The notes under the pieces were generated by a model. The model ran no database searches, was not told the DNA's origin, and saw only the letters and a list, made by a program, of their open reading frames with translations. The position numbers were made by a program, and so were the translations under genes. A stretch of DNA of 10,289 nt from DATAQC01 sp046263055 (GTDB lineage Bacteria > Actinomycetota > Acidimicrobiia > Acidimicrobiales > AC-14): the NCBI GenBank assembly GCA_046263055.1, contig JBHELO010000048.1, positions 1-10,289 of the forward strand, in the 5' to 3' direction. Positions 1 through 6,084 of the stretch are shown here, piece after piece (within the stretch, counting starts at the first letter, position 1; the number at the start of each line of letters is the position of its first letter).

Positions 1-165
1 ACCCTGCGTTCCGGCACCCACGGTGGCGGTGGCGTACAGCACCGGCACCGTGACACCGGCGCTCGTCGGGCCGCTGTGACGGCTGCCGAGGTATGCGGCG
101 CCCCCGCTGCCACCGACGAAGATGGCGAAACCGGCGAGGAGGAACGCCTTGGTCTTGGTTGTCAT
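1..165 (-). CDS. cpaB: CpaB/RcpC-like Flp pilus assembly protein, N-terminal part (3' end outside window)
   Basis: Only the first 55 codons are visible; the frame stays open to the left edge. The ATG at 165 is followed by a short basic head (TTKTK) and one hydrophobic segment, about residues 7-26. After a small linker comes VPVLYATATVGAGTQ (about 40-54), which looks like the first strand and 'A..I..GT' turn of a SAF domain. This is the standard architecture of CpaB/RcpC: an inner-membrane anchor plus SAF domain(s) in the extracytoplasmic part of the Tad/Flp pilus machine. The gene follows tadG on the same strand after a 131-nt gap, so pilus context supports the call. A sigma-28-like promoter at 243-274 suggests it has its own start. 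The SD is weak (AGGTG about 14 nt upstream). With so little sequence, another single-pass SAF protein is possible. Confidence 0.72.
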   Translation of the reverse strand, partial: MTTKTKAFLLAGFAIFVGGSGGAAYLGSRHSGPTSAGVTVPVLYATATVGAGTQG

Positions 166-242
166 CGACGCTGTCACACCTATTGCTCCCCGTGGTCGGC
201 ACCCTGGTTCGCCGGAGACGCGGCGGCCACCCGTGTGCTCAT

Positions 243-274
243 GGGGTATCGGCGCCGCCGGACCTCCCGTTGAG
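243..274 (-). promoter_or_regulatory. Sigma-28 (FliA/WhiG)-like promoter for cpaB
   Basis: On the minus strand CTCAAC (274-269) is followed by exactly 15 nt and then GCCGATACCCC (253-243). GCCGATAA is the known -10 consensus for FliA/WhiG/SigD sigma factors, and CTCAA takes the place of the TAAA -35. Transcription would start near 240, giving a leader of about 75 nt before the cpaB ATG at 165. The same two-part motif with the same 15-nt spacing occurs upstream of the sugar transferase and of the first tadE, which is the main reason to believe it. Function is inferred. Confidence 0.65.
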
Positions 275-292
275 TCGCTTTTTCGGTGACTC
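272..292 (-). repeat. Small inverted repeat after tadG
   Basis: Minus strand: GAGTCAC, 7-nt loop CGAAAAA, GCGACTC. This makes a stem of six pairs plus one A.C mismatch, starting five bases after the tadG stop. It has no U-tract, so it is a poor intrinsic terminator. Its 3' arm overlaps the CTCAAC of the proposed cpaB promoter. It could be an mRNA 3'-end hairpin or an operator, or chance. Confidence 0.3.
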
Positions 293-296
293 TCCG

Positions 297-1856
297 TCAG
301 CCCCCGACCAGGTGGACGGGGTCGCCGACGACGTTGACCGACCACGTGGTGCGATCGGTCGGGGACGAGCCGACCGTATAGCGGACCTTCCACCACACCT
401 TTCCGGCGTACACGGTCGCGTAGTTGGGCGGCAGCTTGATGTCGAGGGTCAACTTCCGGTCGTTGTACTTGGAGGTGCTCTGCAGCCCGCCGTACGGCTG
501 CGGCCCTGTCCCGCTGACGCTCAGCGAGGTGACGTTGGCGCCGCTGCAGGCGCCGGCCGGCGGCGTCGGCGGGTTGCAGGGCGTGCTCCAGCTGAACGTC
601 GCCGGGTTCCCGTTGGGGTCCAGGACCTCGATCTTCTGGGCCCCCTCCCCGGCGTCGAACAGGCTGACCTGCATGGTCTTGCCCGCGTTCAAGGGGTCCA
701 CCTGGGCCAGGTAGAAGCTGGCGGTGGAACCCGACGTCCCCCCGAGGTTGGCGAAGATGGACATGGCATCCACCCCGTGGACCTGCGGGCAGGTCGGTGA
801 GTAGTTCAGGTCGAAGGCGACGGTGCTGCACGGCGCGAAGGTGGCGCCCGTGTAGGCGCGGAGCGCGAAGCCGTTGGAGGCCCGGCTCTCGCTCGCCTGG
901 GCGTCGGTTTTGACCCGGAGGTAGTACGTCCCGGGCGCAGGGTTCGCCCAGCTGTACAGCGACGTCCAGCCGTTCTGGCGGGTCACGTCGTTGCTGGCGA
1001 TGGTCGTCGTGGACAGCAGCGGGTTGTCACTCGTGTCGAGCGGCGTGTTGTCGGCGCCGTACACCTGGAAGACGGTCGTGACCGACTGGGCTTCCGTCGC
1101 CAGCGCCGAGTCGGAGGCCGAGCCGGACCCGTTGTAGCCTGCGTCGTACGCCTCCAGCTTGAGGGAGCTCTGGGCCTGGGGCAGCTCGATGGCGTAGAGG
1201 TACCCGGACGGGTCGTAGTCGGCGGTGGTGGCCGAGCCGTTGTTGCACTGGGCCGCCGATCCTGTCGACGTCGAGTAGGACTCGTAGCGCGCCAGCTTCA
1301 GGTCGCCGCTCTCGTGGCCTGCGCAGTAGCCGTTGACGGCGGCCCAGAAGTTCTCCCGGTTCGACCCGGTCAGCAGGTCGCCCGTGCCGAAGGTGTTCTT
1401 CGGGCTGCCCAGCGGCACCGGAAGGACGTACTCGGCCGTCGCCCGGCGGGTGAGGGATTCGCTGGGCCGGAACATCTGCGAGAAAGTCTGGGGCGCTCGG
1501 GCGTCGGTGATGGCAACGGTCAGGCGGCGTGAGTTGCCGGGGTCGGGGGAGACCGCCACCGTGATGGTGCCTCCGGAGACGAACCCGTTCCGTGCCGCCG
1601 CGTCCAGGGCGACCGACCGCGACGTGGTGAAGTCGGGCATCCAGACGACGCCGGCGAGAGCGGCGGCGTCCGCCCCTCGTTGGAGCTGGGCGCCCCTCGA
1701 GTACCACCCCCCGATGTCGACCACGAACGCCGCCGACAGCACCAGGACGGTCACCGACGCGGCCACGATGGCCACGAAGAAGCCGTCCTCCTCCCCCGAC
1801 CGGTCGAGGACCCACCTCCGGGTGCCCCGGCCCGGCGTGGGGATCCCGGGCTTCAC
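297..1856 (-). CDS. tadG: TadG-like pilus-associated protein with large extracytoplasmic beta-rich domain
   Basis: 519 aa from a GTG start whose last two bases overlap the TGA of the upstream tadE (GTGA), a sign of translational coupling. The same frame stays open upstream, but that stretch overlaps tadE and does not resemble protein. A basic head leads into a single membrane segment (about 26-48) ending VDIGGWY, then LQRGADAAALAG (58-69). This is the signature of the TadG-related N-terminal domain (Pfam 'Tad', PF13400). There is no G|xxxxE prepilin-peptidase site, as expected for TadG rather than TadE. The remaining 400 or so residues are extracytoplasmic, rich in Ser/Thr/Gly, and carry six cysteines (178, 204, 343, 356, 427, 437). 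Two similar segments, YAIELP...LEAYDAG (about 219-243) and YLAQVD...VSLFDAG (about 382-405), suggest repeated beta-sandwich units. 'PGTYYLRV' (308-315) resembles bacterial pre-peptidase C-terminal-type folds. Known role of the family: outer part or anchor of the Tad pilus. The ectodomain's function is unknown. Confidence 0.85.
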   Translation of the reverse strand: MKPGIPTPGRGTRRWVLDRSGEEDGFFVAIVAASVTVLVLSAAFVVDIGGWYSRGAQLQRGADAAALAGVVWMPDFTTSRSVALDAAARNGFVSGGTITVAVSPDPGNSRRLTVAITDARAPQTFSQMFRPSESLTRRATAEYVLPVPLGSPKNTFGTGDLLTGSNRENFWAAVNGYCAGHESGDLKLARYESYSTSTGSAAQCNNGSATTADYDPSGYLYAIELPQAQSSLKLEAYDAGYNGSGSASDSALATEAQSVTTVFQVYGADNTPLDTSDNPLLSTTTIASNDVTRQNGWTSLYSWANPAPGTYYLRVKTDAQASESRASNGFALRAYTGATFAPCSTVAFDLNYSPTCPQVHGVDAMSIFANLGGTSGSTASFYLAQVDPLNAGKTMQVSLFDAGEGAQKIEVLDPNGNPATFSWSTPCNPPTPPAGACSGANVTSLSVSGTGPQPYGGLQSTSKYNDRKLTLDIKLPPNYATVYAGKVWWKVRYTVGSSPTDRTTWSVNVVGDPVHLVGG

Positions 1857-2452
1857 CGTGGCTCGAGCCGCATGACGGCCCGGTCGTCGATCGTCACCTG
1901 GGACCCGAAGAACCCGGTCTGGAGGGGATGGACGGCCCGTACCCACGCTCCCAGGTAGTCGGTGCCGAACGCCTGGGTCGTCTGGCGCGATGCCGGGCAC
2001 CACGAGCCGTCGAGCGACCCTGCGCCACAACCGAACCAGGAGGCCGGTGCGCCGGCGGCGGAAGCGATCACCTTGAGCTGGGCGCCGGTGTAGACGTTGC
2101 AGCTGCCACTTACGCTCGTCGGCGGTGAGCCGCCACAGCCGGACGGCACCGAGCCGTCGGCGGTGGTCGACCGGTAGACCACGACCCATTGCACGTTGTC
2201 GAGCCCGACGTCGGTGATCGCCGATCCGAGCCCGAGGAGGAGGCTCTTGTCTGCGTCGCCGCTGTTGCCGGCGGCGCTGCCCACCCGCACCGCCGCCCGA
2301 CCGGCGGTCTCGACCGTGAGCTGGTCCTGGCGCACCAGGCCGAACTCCACGATCCCGAAGGCCATGAGGGCGAGGAACGGGAGCACCAGGGCGAACTCGA
2401 CGAGCACCGCCCCCTCCATGCCGACCCCGCGCCGGCAGCCGGGCCGCCTCAT
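1853..2452 (-). CDS. tadE: TadE-like pseudopilin (second in operon)
   Basis: 199 aa. The ATG at 2452 overlaps the stop of the preceding tadE-like gene (ATGA), and its own stop overlaps the tadG GTG, so three genes are chained by 4-base overlaps. No separate SD is obvious, which fits coupling. The N-terminus is short and basic, then G14|AVLVEF. Gly at -1, Glu at +5 (E19) and an aromatic at +6 match the prepilin-peptidase (TadV) site of TadE/TadF pseudopilins. A hydrophobic helix (about 15-38) with 'VEFALVLPFLALMAFGIVEFG' character is typical of PF07811, although that family is often shorter. The extracytoplasmic part has four cysteines (106, 118, 142, 152) in a pattern shared with the neighbouring paralogue: C..., CNxYxGAxL, FGC, DGSWCP. 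Both end in R(L/A)EPR. The role in Tad pilus assembly is taken from the family. Confidence 0.88.
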   Translation of the reverse strand: MRRPGCRRGVGMEGAVLVEFALVLPFLALMAFGIVEFGLVRQDQLTVETAGRAAVRVGSAAGNSGDADKSLLLGLGSAITDVGLDNVQWVVVYRSTTADGSVPSGCGGSPPTSVSGSCNVYTGAQLKVIASAAGAPASWFGCGAGSLDGSWCPASRQTTQAFGTDYLGAWVRAVHPLQTGFFGSQVTIDDRAVMRLEPR

Positions 2453-3096
2453 GTGAGTGTCCGGGGCTCGGCTCGGATGATGGTGTCCGACCGGAGGACC
2501 AGGTGGTCCCCGAATATCCCGGTCATGCCGGCATGGGTCGCCTCGACGTAGACGCCGATGTAGTCGGGCGGGCCGTTGACACCGCTCAGGGCCGTTCGCC
2601 GGGTCGTCGGGCACCAGGAGCCGTCGATCTTCACGGTCGGGCCGGGCGGCCCCACGCAGCCGAACTGGGTGGCATCGCGCTCGAGATCCGCTCCCACGTA
2701 GCGATTGCAGAGCGCGGCGATGCTGGCCGCCTTGCAGGCGGCAGGCACGCTGTCGGCCGCCCCGGTGGCCTTGTACACGACGATCGAGGTGATCTGGGAG
2801 TCGCCGATCATCCCCCGGCCCGCCCCGACCGACTGTAGGATCCGGTAGTCGGCGTCGACGTCGTTCCCTCGCCCCGAGGCGGCGCGGGCACCGACCAGGG
2901 CCATGTTGGCCACGCTCAGCCGTTCCGAGAAGGCGAAGCCACCTTCGATGGCACCGAGCAGCAACACGAGGAAGATCGGCGTCACCAGCGCCGCCTCCAC
3001 GAGCACGGCGCCCCGCTGGTCACGGCGCCACCGGCGGCGTGCCGCCGGGAGGCGGTGGAGATCGCCGAGGGCGCGCCGACGCCTGCCAAGGGCCAT
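2449..3096 (-). CDS. TadE-like pseudopilin (first in operon)
   Basis: 215 aa from ATG 3096. A GTG at 3105, three codons earlier, has a good SD (GGAGG, 8 nt away). I prefer the ATG because a sigma-28-like -10 element (3111-3105) covers the GTG and would place the transcript start at about 3096-3100. If that promoter is wrong, use 3105. A basic arm (about 5-28) leads to G29|AVLVEAA, a prepilin-peptidase-type site with Glu at +5 (E34) but Ala rather than an aromatic at +6, then one membrane helix (about 30-53). The ectodomain holds four cysteines (121, 130, 147, 162) in the arrangement seen in the downstream paralogue: CNRYVGADL, FGC, DGSWCPTTRRT, DYIGVYVEA, R.EPR. The pair looks like a tandem duplication that has diverged. 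It could play the TadF role. It is divergent from the glycan operon and first gene of the visible pilus cluster. Confidence 0.85.
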   Translation of the reverse strand: MALGRRRRALGDLHRLPAARRRWRRDQRGAVLVEAALVTPIFLVLLLGAIEGGFAFSERLSVANMALVGARAASGRGNDVDADYRILQSVGAGRGMIGDSQITSIVVYKATGAADSVPAACKAASIAALCNRYVGADLERDATQFGCVGPPGPTVKIDGSWCPTTRRTALSGVNGPPDYIGVYVEATHAGMTGIFGDHLVLRSDTIIRAEPRTLT

Positions 3097-3104
3097 CCCG
3101 GTCA

Positions 3105-3132
3105 CATCGGCGCCCTCCCCCCCGACCTTGAG
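3105..3132 (-). promoter_or_regulatory. Sigma-28-like promoter for the tadE-tadE-tadG operon
   Basis: Minus strand CTCAAG (3132-3127), exactly 15 nt, then GCCGATG (3111-3105). It is the same motif as the other two promoters, except GATG for GATA. The spacer contains a G-run with GGAGG that could instead be read as an SD for the GTG at 3105. A start about 6 nt after the -10 would fall at or just before the ATG at 3096, making the mRNA leaderless or nearly so. Confidence 0.55.
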
Positions 3133-3195
3133 CAGTCGGCCGGACGGTGGCCCGGGCGCGAGTGGCCGGTGCACACCGCCCCCCGGCGCTCCGGC

Positions 3196-3227
3196 CTCAA
3201 GGCCCCGGGCAGCCGCGCCGATACCCC
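3196..3227 (+). promoter_or_regulatory. Sigma-28-like promoter for the surface-glycan operon
   Basis: CTCAAG (3196-3201), 15 nt, GCCGATACCCC (3217-3227): the full 11-base right half is identical to the one upstream of cpaB. The predicted start near 3230 gives a leader of about 30 nt with a G-run SD (3247-3252) before the ATG at 3260. Its -35 box lies 63 bp from the -35 box of the divergent tadE promoter, so both could be served by one regulatory region. Confidence 0.65.
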
Positions 3228-3259
3228 TCGGGTGATCCGTCGCGCCGGGGGGTGCTGAG

Positions 3260-4576
3260 ATGCGTCGGCTGGCCCGGCCGCTGCTGTTCGCGGGCATCGC
3301 CGCCGCCGTGCTCGGCCTCGCCCAGGCCCACGCCCTGGCCCACGGCTACGGCCTGGTGGACTCCTCGCGCTTCGCCTGGACGCTGGCCTACGTGGCCCTC
3401 CTAGGCCTCTGCGCCTACGGTGCCGGGCTCCCGGAGCTGGCCGGTACCCGCCGGGCGGTCGTGGCCACCACCGTGGGGGCCACCGCGGCGGCGGCCTTCG
3501 GCGTGTCCGTCCTGCAGCTCCTGGGCGGCTCCGCCCTCCTGCCCCGGTTCGTGGTGTTCGCCTCGCCTGCCCTCGTCCTGCCCTGGTCGCTCCTCTGTGC
3601 CGCCCTCGCCCGCGACGGACGGGCCCACGACTCCCGGCGTGACCGCCTGGTCGTGGTCTCGGGGCTGGCGGCGGCCGCCGAGCTGGGCGACGACCTGGAC
3701 GCCGAGCCCGAGCGCCCGGCGGTGGTGGCCGAAGTGCTCGACCCGGCGGTGGCCACCGCCCGGCGCCCGGGCTCCCGACCCCTGGTGGAGGCGGTGCGGG
3801 CCACCGGGGCGACGGCCGTGGTCCTCGATCGGGCCGCCCAGGCCGACGACTCCATCGTGGCCCAGGCCGCCGAGCTGCACGAGGCCGGCGTTCGGGTCCG
3901 CACCCTGTCGCTCTTCTACGAGCAGTGGCTGGGCAAGCTGCCGATGTCGGAGCTGGAGCGGGTCTCGCTCATGTTCGACATCGGCGAGCTGCACCGGTCC
4001 CGCTACGGGCGCATGAAGCGGGTGCTCGACGCCGTCTTCAGTCTGGCCGGCCTGGCCGTCCTGGCCCTGGTCACGCCGGCGGTCCTGGTCGGCAACCTGG
4101 TGGCCAACCGGGGGCCGCTCCTCTACCGCCAGCCGCGGGTCGGCAAGAACGGGCGGGTCTTCGAGATCCTCAAGTTCCGCACCATGCGCCCCGGGCCGCC
4201 GAGCACCGAGTGGACCTCCACCGCCGACCCCCGCATCACGCCCTTCGGCGCTTGGCTGCGCCGCACCCACCTGGACGAGCTGCCCCAGGTGCTGAACATC
4301 CTCGGCGGCCATTTGTCGGTAGTGGGGCCCCGGCCCGAGCAGCCGCAGTACGTGGAGACGCTGGAGGCCAAGCTGCCCTTCTACCGCCTGCGCCACCTGG
4401 TGCGCCCCGGCCTCACCGGCTGGGCCCAGGTGAAGTACCCCTACGGGGCCAGCGACGCCGACGCCCTGGAGAAGCTCCAGTACGAGTTCTACTACCTGCG
4501 CCACCAGGGCCTGGCCCTGGACCTCCGCATCATCGGCCGCACGTTGCGGTCCGTGCTCGCGAGGTCGGGACGATGA
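3260..4576 (+). CDS. Polyprenyl-phosphate sugar-1-phosphate transferase (glycan-initiating enzyme)
   Basis: 438 aa. ATG 3260 lies 7 nt after a GGGGGG SD. The N-terminal half has four membrane helices (about 7-27, 38-57, 66-88, 93-116) and then a cytoplasmic nucleotide-binding-like domain (about 128-240), as in WbaP/WcaJ/GumD-type proteins. The C-terminal 'bacterial sugar transferase' domain (PF02397) runs from KRVLDAV (253) to the end. Visible motifs are a hydrophobic re-entrant helix (257-282), LLYRQPRVGKNG, EILKFRTM, LRRTHLDELPQ with the catalytic Asp-Glu pair D339-E340, LSVVGPRPEQP, and RPGLTGWAQVKY. The family moves a sugar-1-phosphate from a nucleotide sugar onto undecaprenyl (or another polyprenyl) phosphate at the inner membrane, the first step of lipid-linked glycan synthesis. 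The sugar cannot be read from sequence. Its stop overlaps the next gene (ATGA), and it heads the operon. Confidence 0.92.
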   Translation: MRRLARPLLFAGIAAAVLGLAQAHALAHGYGLVDSSRFAWTLAYVALLGLCAYGAGLPELAGTRRAVVATTVGATAAAAFGVSVLQLLGGSALLPRFVVFASPALVLPWSLLCAALARDGRAHDSRRDRLVVVSGLAAAAELGDDLDAEPERPAVVAEVLDPAVATARRPGSRPLVEAVRATGATAVVLDRAAQADDSIVAQAAELHEAGVRVRTLSLFYEQWLGKLPMSELERVSLMFDIGELHRSRYGRMKRVLDAVFSLAGLAVLALVTPAVLVGNLVANRGPLLYRQPRVGKNGRVFEILKFRTMRPGPPSTEWTSTADPRITPFGAWLRRTHLDELPQVLNILGGHLSVVGPRPEQPQYVETLEAKLPFYRLRHLVRPGLTGWAQVKYPYGASDADALEKLQYEFYYLRHQGLALDLRIIGRTLRSVLARSGR

Positions 4577-5331
4577 GCGCCCTCGTCGACGTGGTGGTGC
4601 TCACGTGGAACGACGGCGATCGCCTGGCGGTGGCCGTGGGCTCGGCCCTGGGCTCGGTGGGCGTCGACGTCAACGTGGTAGTCGTGGACAACGGCTCAGA
4701 CCCGCCGGCCGTCGTCGCCGAGGACCCCCGGGTCCGCCTTCTGCGCAACGAGGCCAACCGGGGCGTGGCCGCCGGGCGCAACCAGGGGACGGCCGCCGGC
4801 CACGCCTCGTTCGTCGTCCTCCTCGACAGCGACGCCCGCCTGCACCCCGGAGGCCTGGCCGCCCTCTTGGAGCCGCTGACGGCCGACGACGGCATCGCCC
4901 TGGCAGTGCCCACGTTCAGCGGCCAGGCACCGGAGGCCAGCGCCGGGCGGGCGCCCACCGCCGCCCGGAAGGTCGCCCGGGGCCTCAACCTGTGCTCGGA
5001 CTACGCCCCGGTGCCCCGGCGCCCCGGGGACCGGTGGTGGGACGTGGAGTTCGGCATCGGGGCGTGCCAGCTGTTCCGCCGGTCGGCCTGGGAGTCGGTG
5101 GGCGGGATCGACGAGGGCTATTTCTACGGACCGGAGGACGTCGACTTCTGCCTGCGGGTGTTGACCACCGGCCGCGTCGTGCAGGTGGCCGGGCAGGTCT
5201 GCGACCACCCCGCCCGCCGTCGGTTCCGCCGGGTACTGACCAGACGGGGCCTCGACCACGCGGGCGCCATCGCCCGCTACCTGTGGCGCACCCGGCGCCA
5301 CGCCCGCATCCCCCGACCGGCGGCCTCGTGA
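4573..5331 (+). CDS. Family 2 glycosyltransferase (rhamnosyltransferase-like)
   Basis: 252 aa. The ATG at 4573 overlaps the TGA of the sugar transferase by 4 bases, so it is translationally coupled. It is a GT-A fold family 2 enzyme: VVVLTWND (7-14), VVVDNGSD (36-43), NEANRGVAAGRNQG (59-72), the metal/nucleotide-binding DxD as LLDSDARL (D85-S-D87), the acceptor-side segment FGIGACQLFRRSAW, then GGIDEGYFYGPEDVDFCLR with the catalytic-base region (P187-E-D189). This layout is typical of WbbL-like rhamnosyl- and related transferases. No membrane helix is seen, so it probably works at the cytoplasmic face on the lipid-linked sugar made by the preceding enzyme. Donor and acceptor are unknown. The C-terminus is short and Arg-rich, which could aid membrane association. 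Confidence 0.9.
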   Translation: MSALVDVVVLTWNDGDRLAVAVGSALGSVGVDVNVVVVDNGSDPPAVVAEDPRVRLLRNEANRGVAAGRNQGTAAGHASFVVLLDSDARLHPGGLAALLEPLTADDGIALAVPTFSGQAPEASAGRAPTAARKVARGLNLCSDYAPVPRRPGDRWWDVEFGIGACQLFRRSAWESVGGIDEGYFYGPEDVDFCLRVLTTGRVVQVAGQVCDHPARRRFRRVLTRRGLDHAGAIARYLWRTRRHARIPRPAAS

Positions 5332-5338
5332 GGAGTCC

Positions 5339-6082
5339 ATGGACACCGTGACCGTCGCCCGCCGCCTCCGTACCCTCCGCCATCCCCGGCGGGCGGCGTC
5401 GGCGGTGCTCACCCGGGCCCAGGCCCAGCGGATCCTCGGGTTCGAGCCTCCTGAGTTCCGCCGCCTGGCTCGGGAGGTCCTGTACACCGGCCGTATCGAT
5501 GGGTGGCGCTACCGCCAGGACCTGGCCCTGCTGTACCTGCTGGCCCGGGACGTACCCGGACCGGGCGTCACCGTCGAGGTCGGGTCCTTCAAGGGCCTGG
5601 CCACCGTCGCCCTGGCCACCGGCGTGCGCCACGGCGGGCACGAGCCGGTGCACACCGTCGACCCGCACACCGGTGACCGCCAGGACCTCGAAGCGCGGGG
5701 CCTGGAGGCGCTGCCGTCGGAGCAGGAGTTCCGCCGCAACATCCGGGAGGCGGGCGTCGACCACCTGGTGACGGGCTACACCATGACGTCGGACGAGCTG
5801 GCGGCCTGCTGGCCCGGCCACCCTGTCCGGGTCCTGTTCATCGACGGGTGGCACGGCTACGACGCGGTTGCGTCCGACATCCGCAACTGGGTGCCGTTGC
5901 TCACGGCAGACGGCGTGGTCGTGGTGGACGACTACCGCAACTACGACGAGGTCCGGGCCGCGGTCGACGACGCCGGGGACGTGCTTCCCCCGCACCGACG
6001 GCCGGCGGGACGCATGCGCCTCGCCCACCGGGCCCCGCTGCCGCCCCAGGTGGAGCGGTTCCTGCACATCCCCTGGGGCTGA
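5339..6082 (+). CDS. Class I SAM-dependent methyltransferase (Methyltransf_24 type)
   Basis: 247 aa. ATG 5339 lies 7 nt after the glycosyltransferase stop. The SD AGGAG (5331-5335) overlaps that stop and is only 3 nt from the ATG; an in-frame GTG at 5348 has a more usual distance and is a possible alternative. The SAM-binding loop is VEVGSFKGLAT (79-89), with an acidic residue after strand 2 in VDPH (D108). Further on are FIDGWHGYDAVASDI (167-181), W.PLL..DGVVVVDDY (184-199), the hallmark pattern of PF13578. Members of this family are common in saccharide clusters and often modify sugars or glycan ends. O-methylation of the operon's glycan is the natural inference, but the substrate is not shown. 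No signal peptide or membrane segment is seen, so it is cytoplasmic. Confidence 0.85.
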   Translation: MDTVTVARRLRTLRHPRRAASAVLTRAQAQRILGFEPPEFRRLAREVLYTGRIDGWRYRQDLALLYLLARDVPGPGVTVEVGSFKGLATVALATGVRHGGHEPVHTVDPHTGDRQDLEARGLEALPSEQEFRRNIREAGVDHLVTGYTMTSDELAACWPGHPVRVLFIDGWHGYDAVASDIRNWVPLLTADGVVVVDDYRNYDEVRAAVDDAGDVLPPHRRPAGRMRLAHRAPLPPQVERFLHIPWG

Positions 6083-6084
6083 TC

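Noticed and set aside
166..242. Cyclic-di-GMP (GEMM) riboswitch in the cpaB leader
   Set aside because: Pilus genes often carry one, but the core signatures such as GGCAAACC and CGCAAAGCC are absent.
3401..4504. Minus-strand open frame opposite the sugar transferase
   Set aside because: The opposite strand encodes a clear PF02397 enzyme; this one shows only Gly/Gln/His-rich low-complexity sequence.
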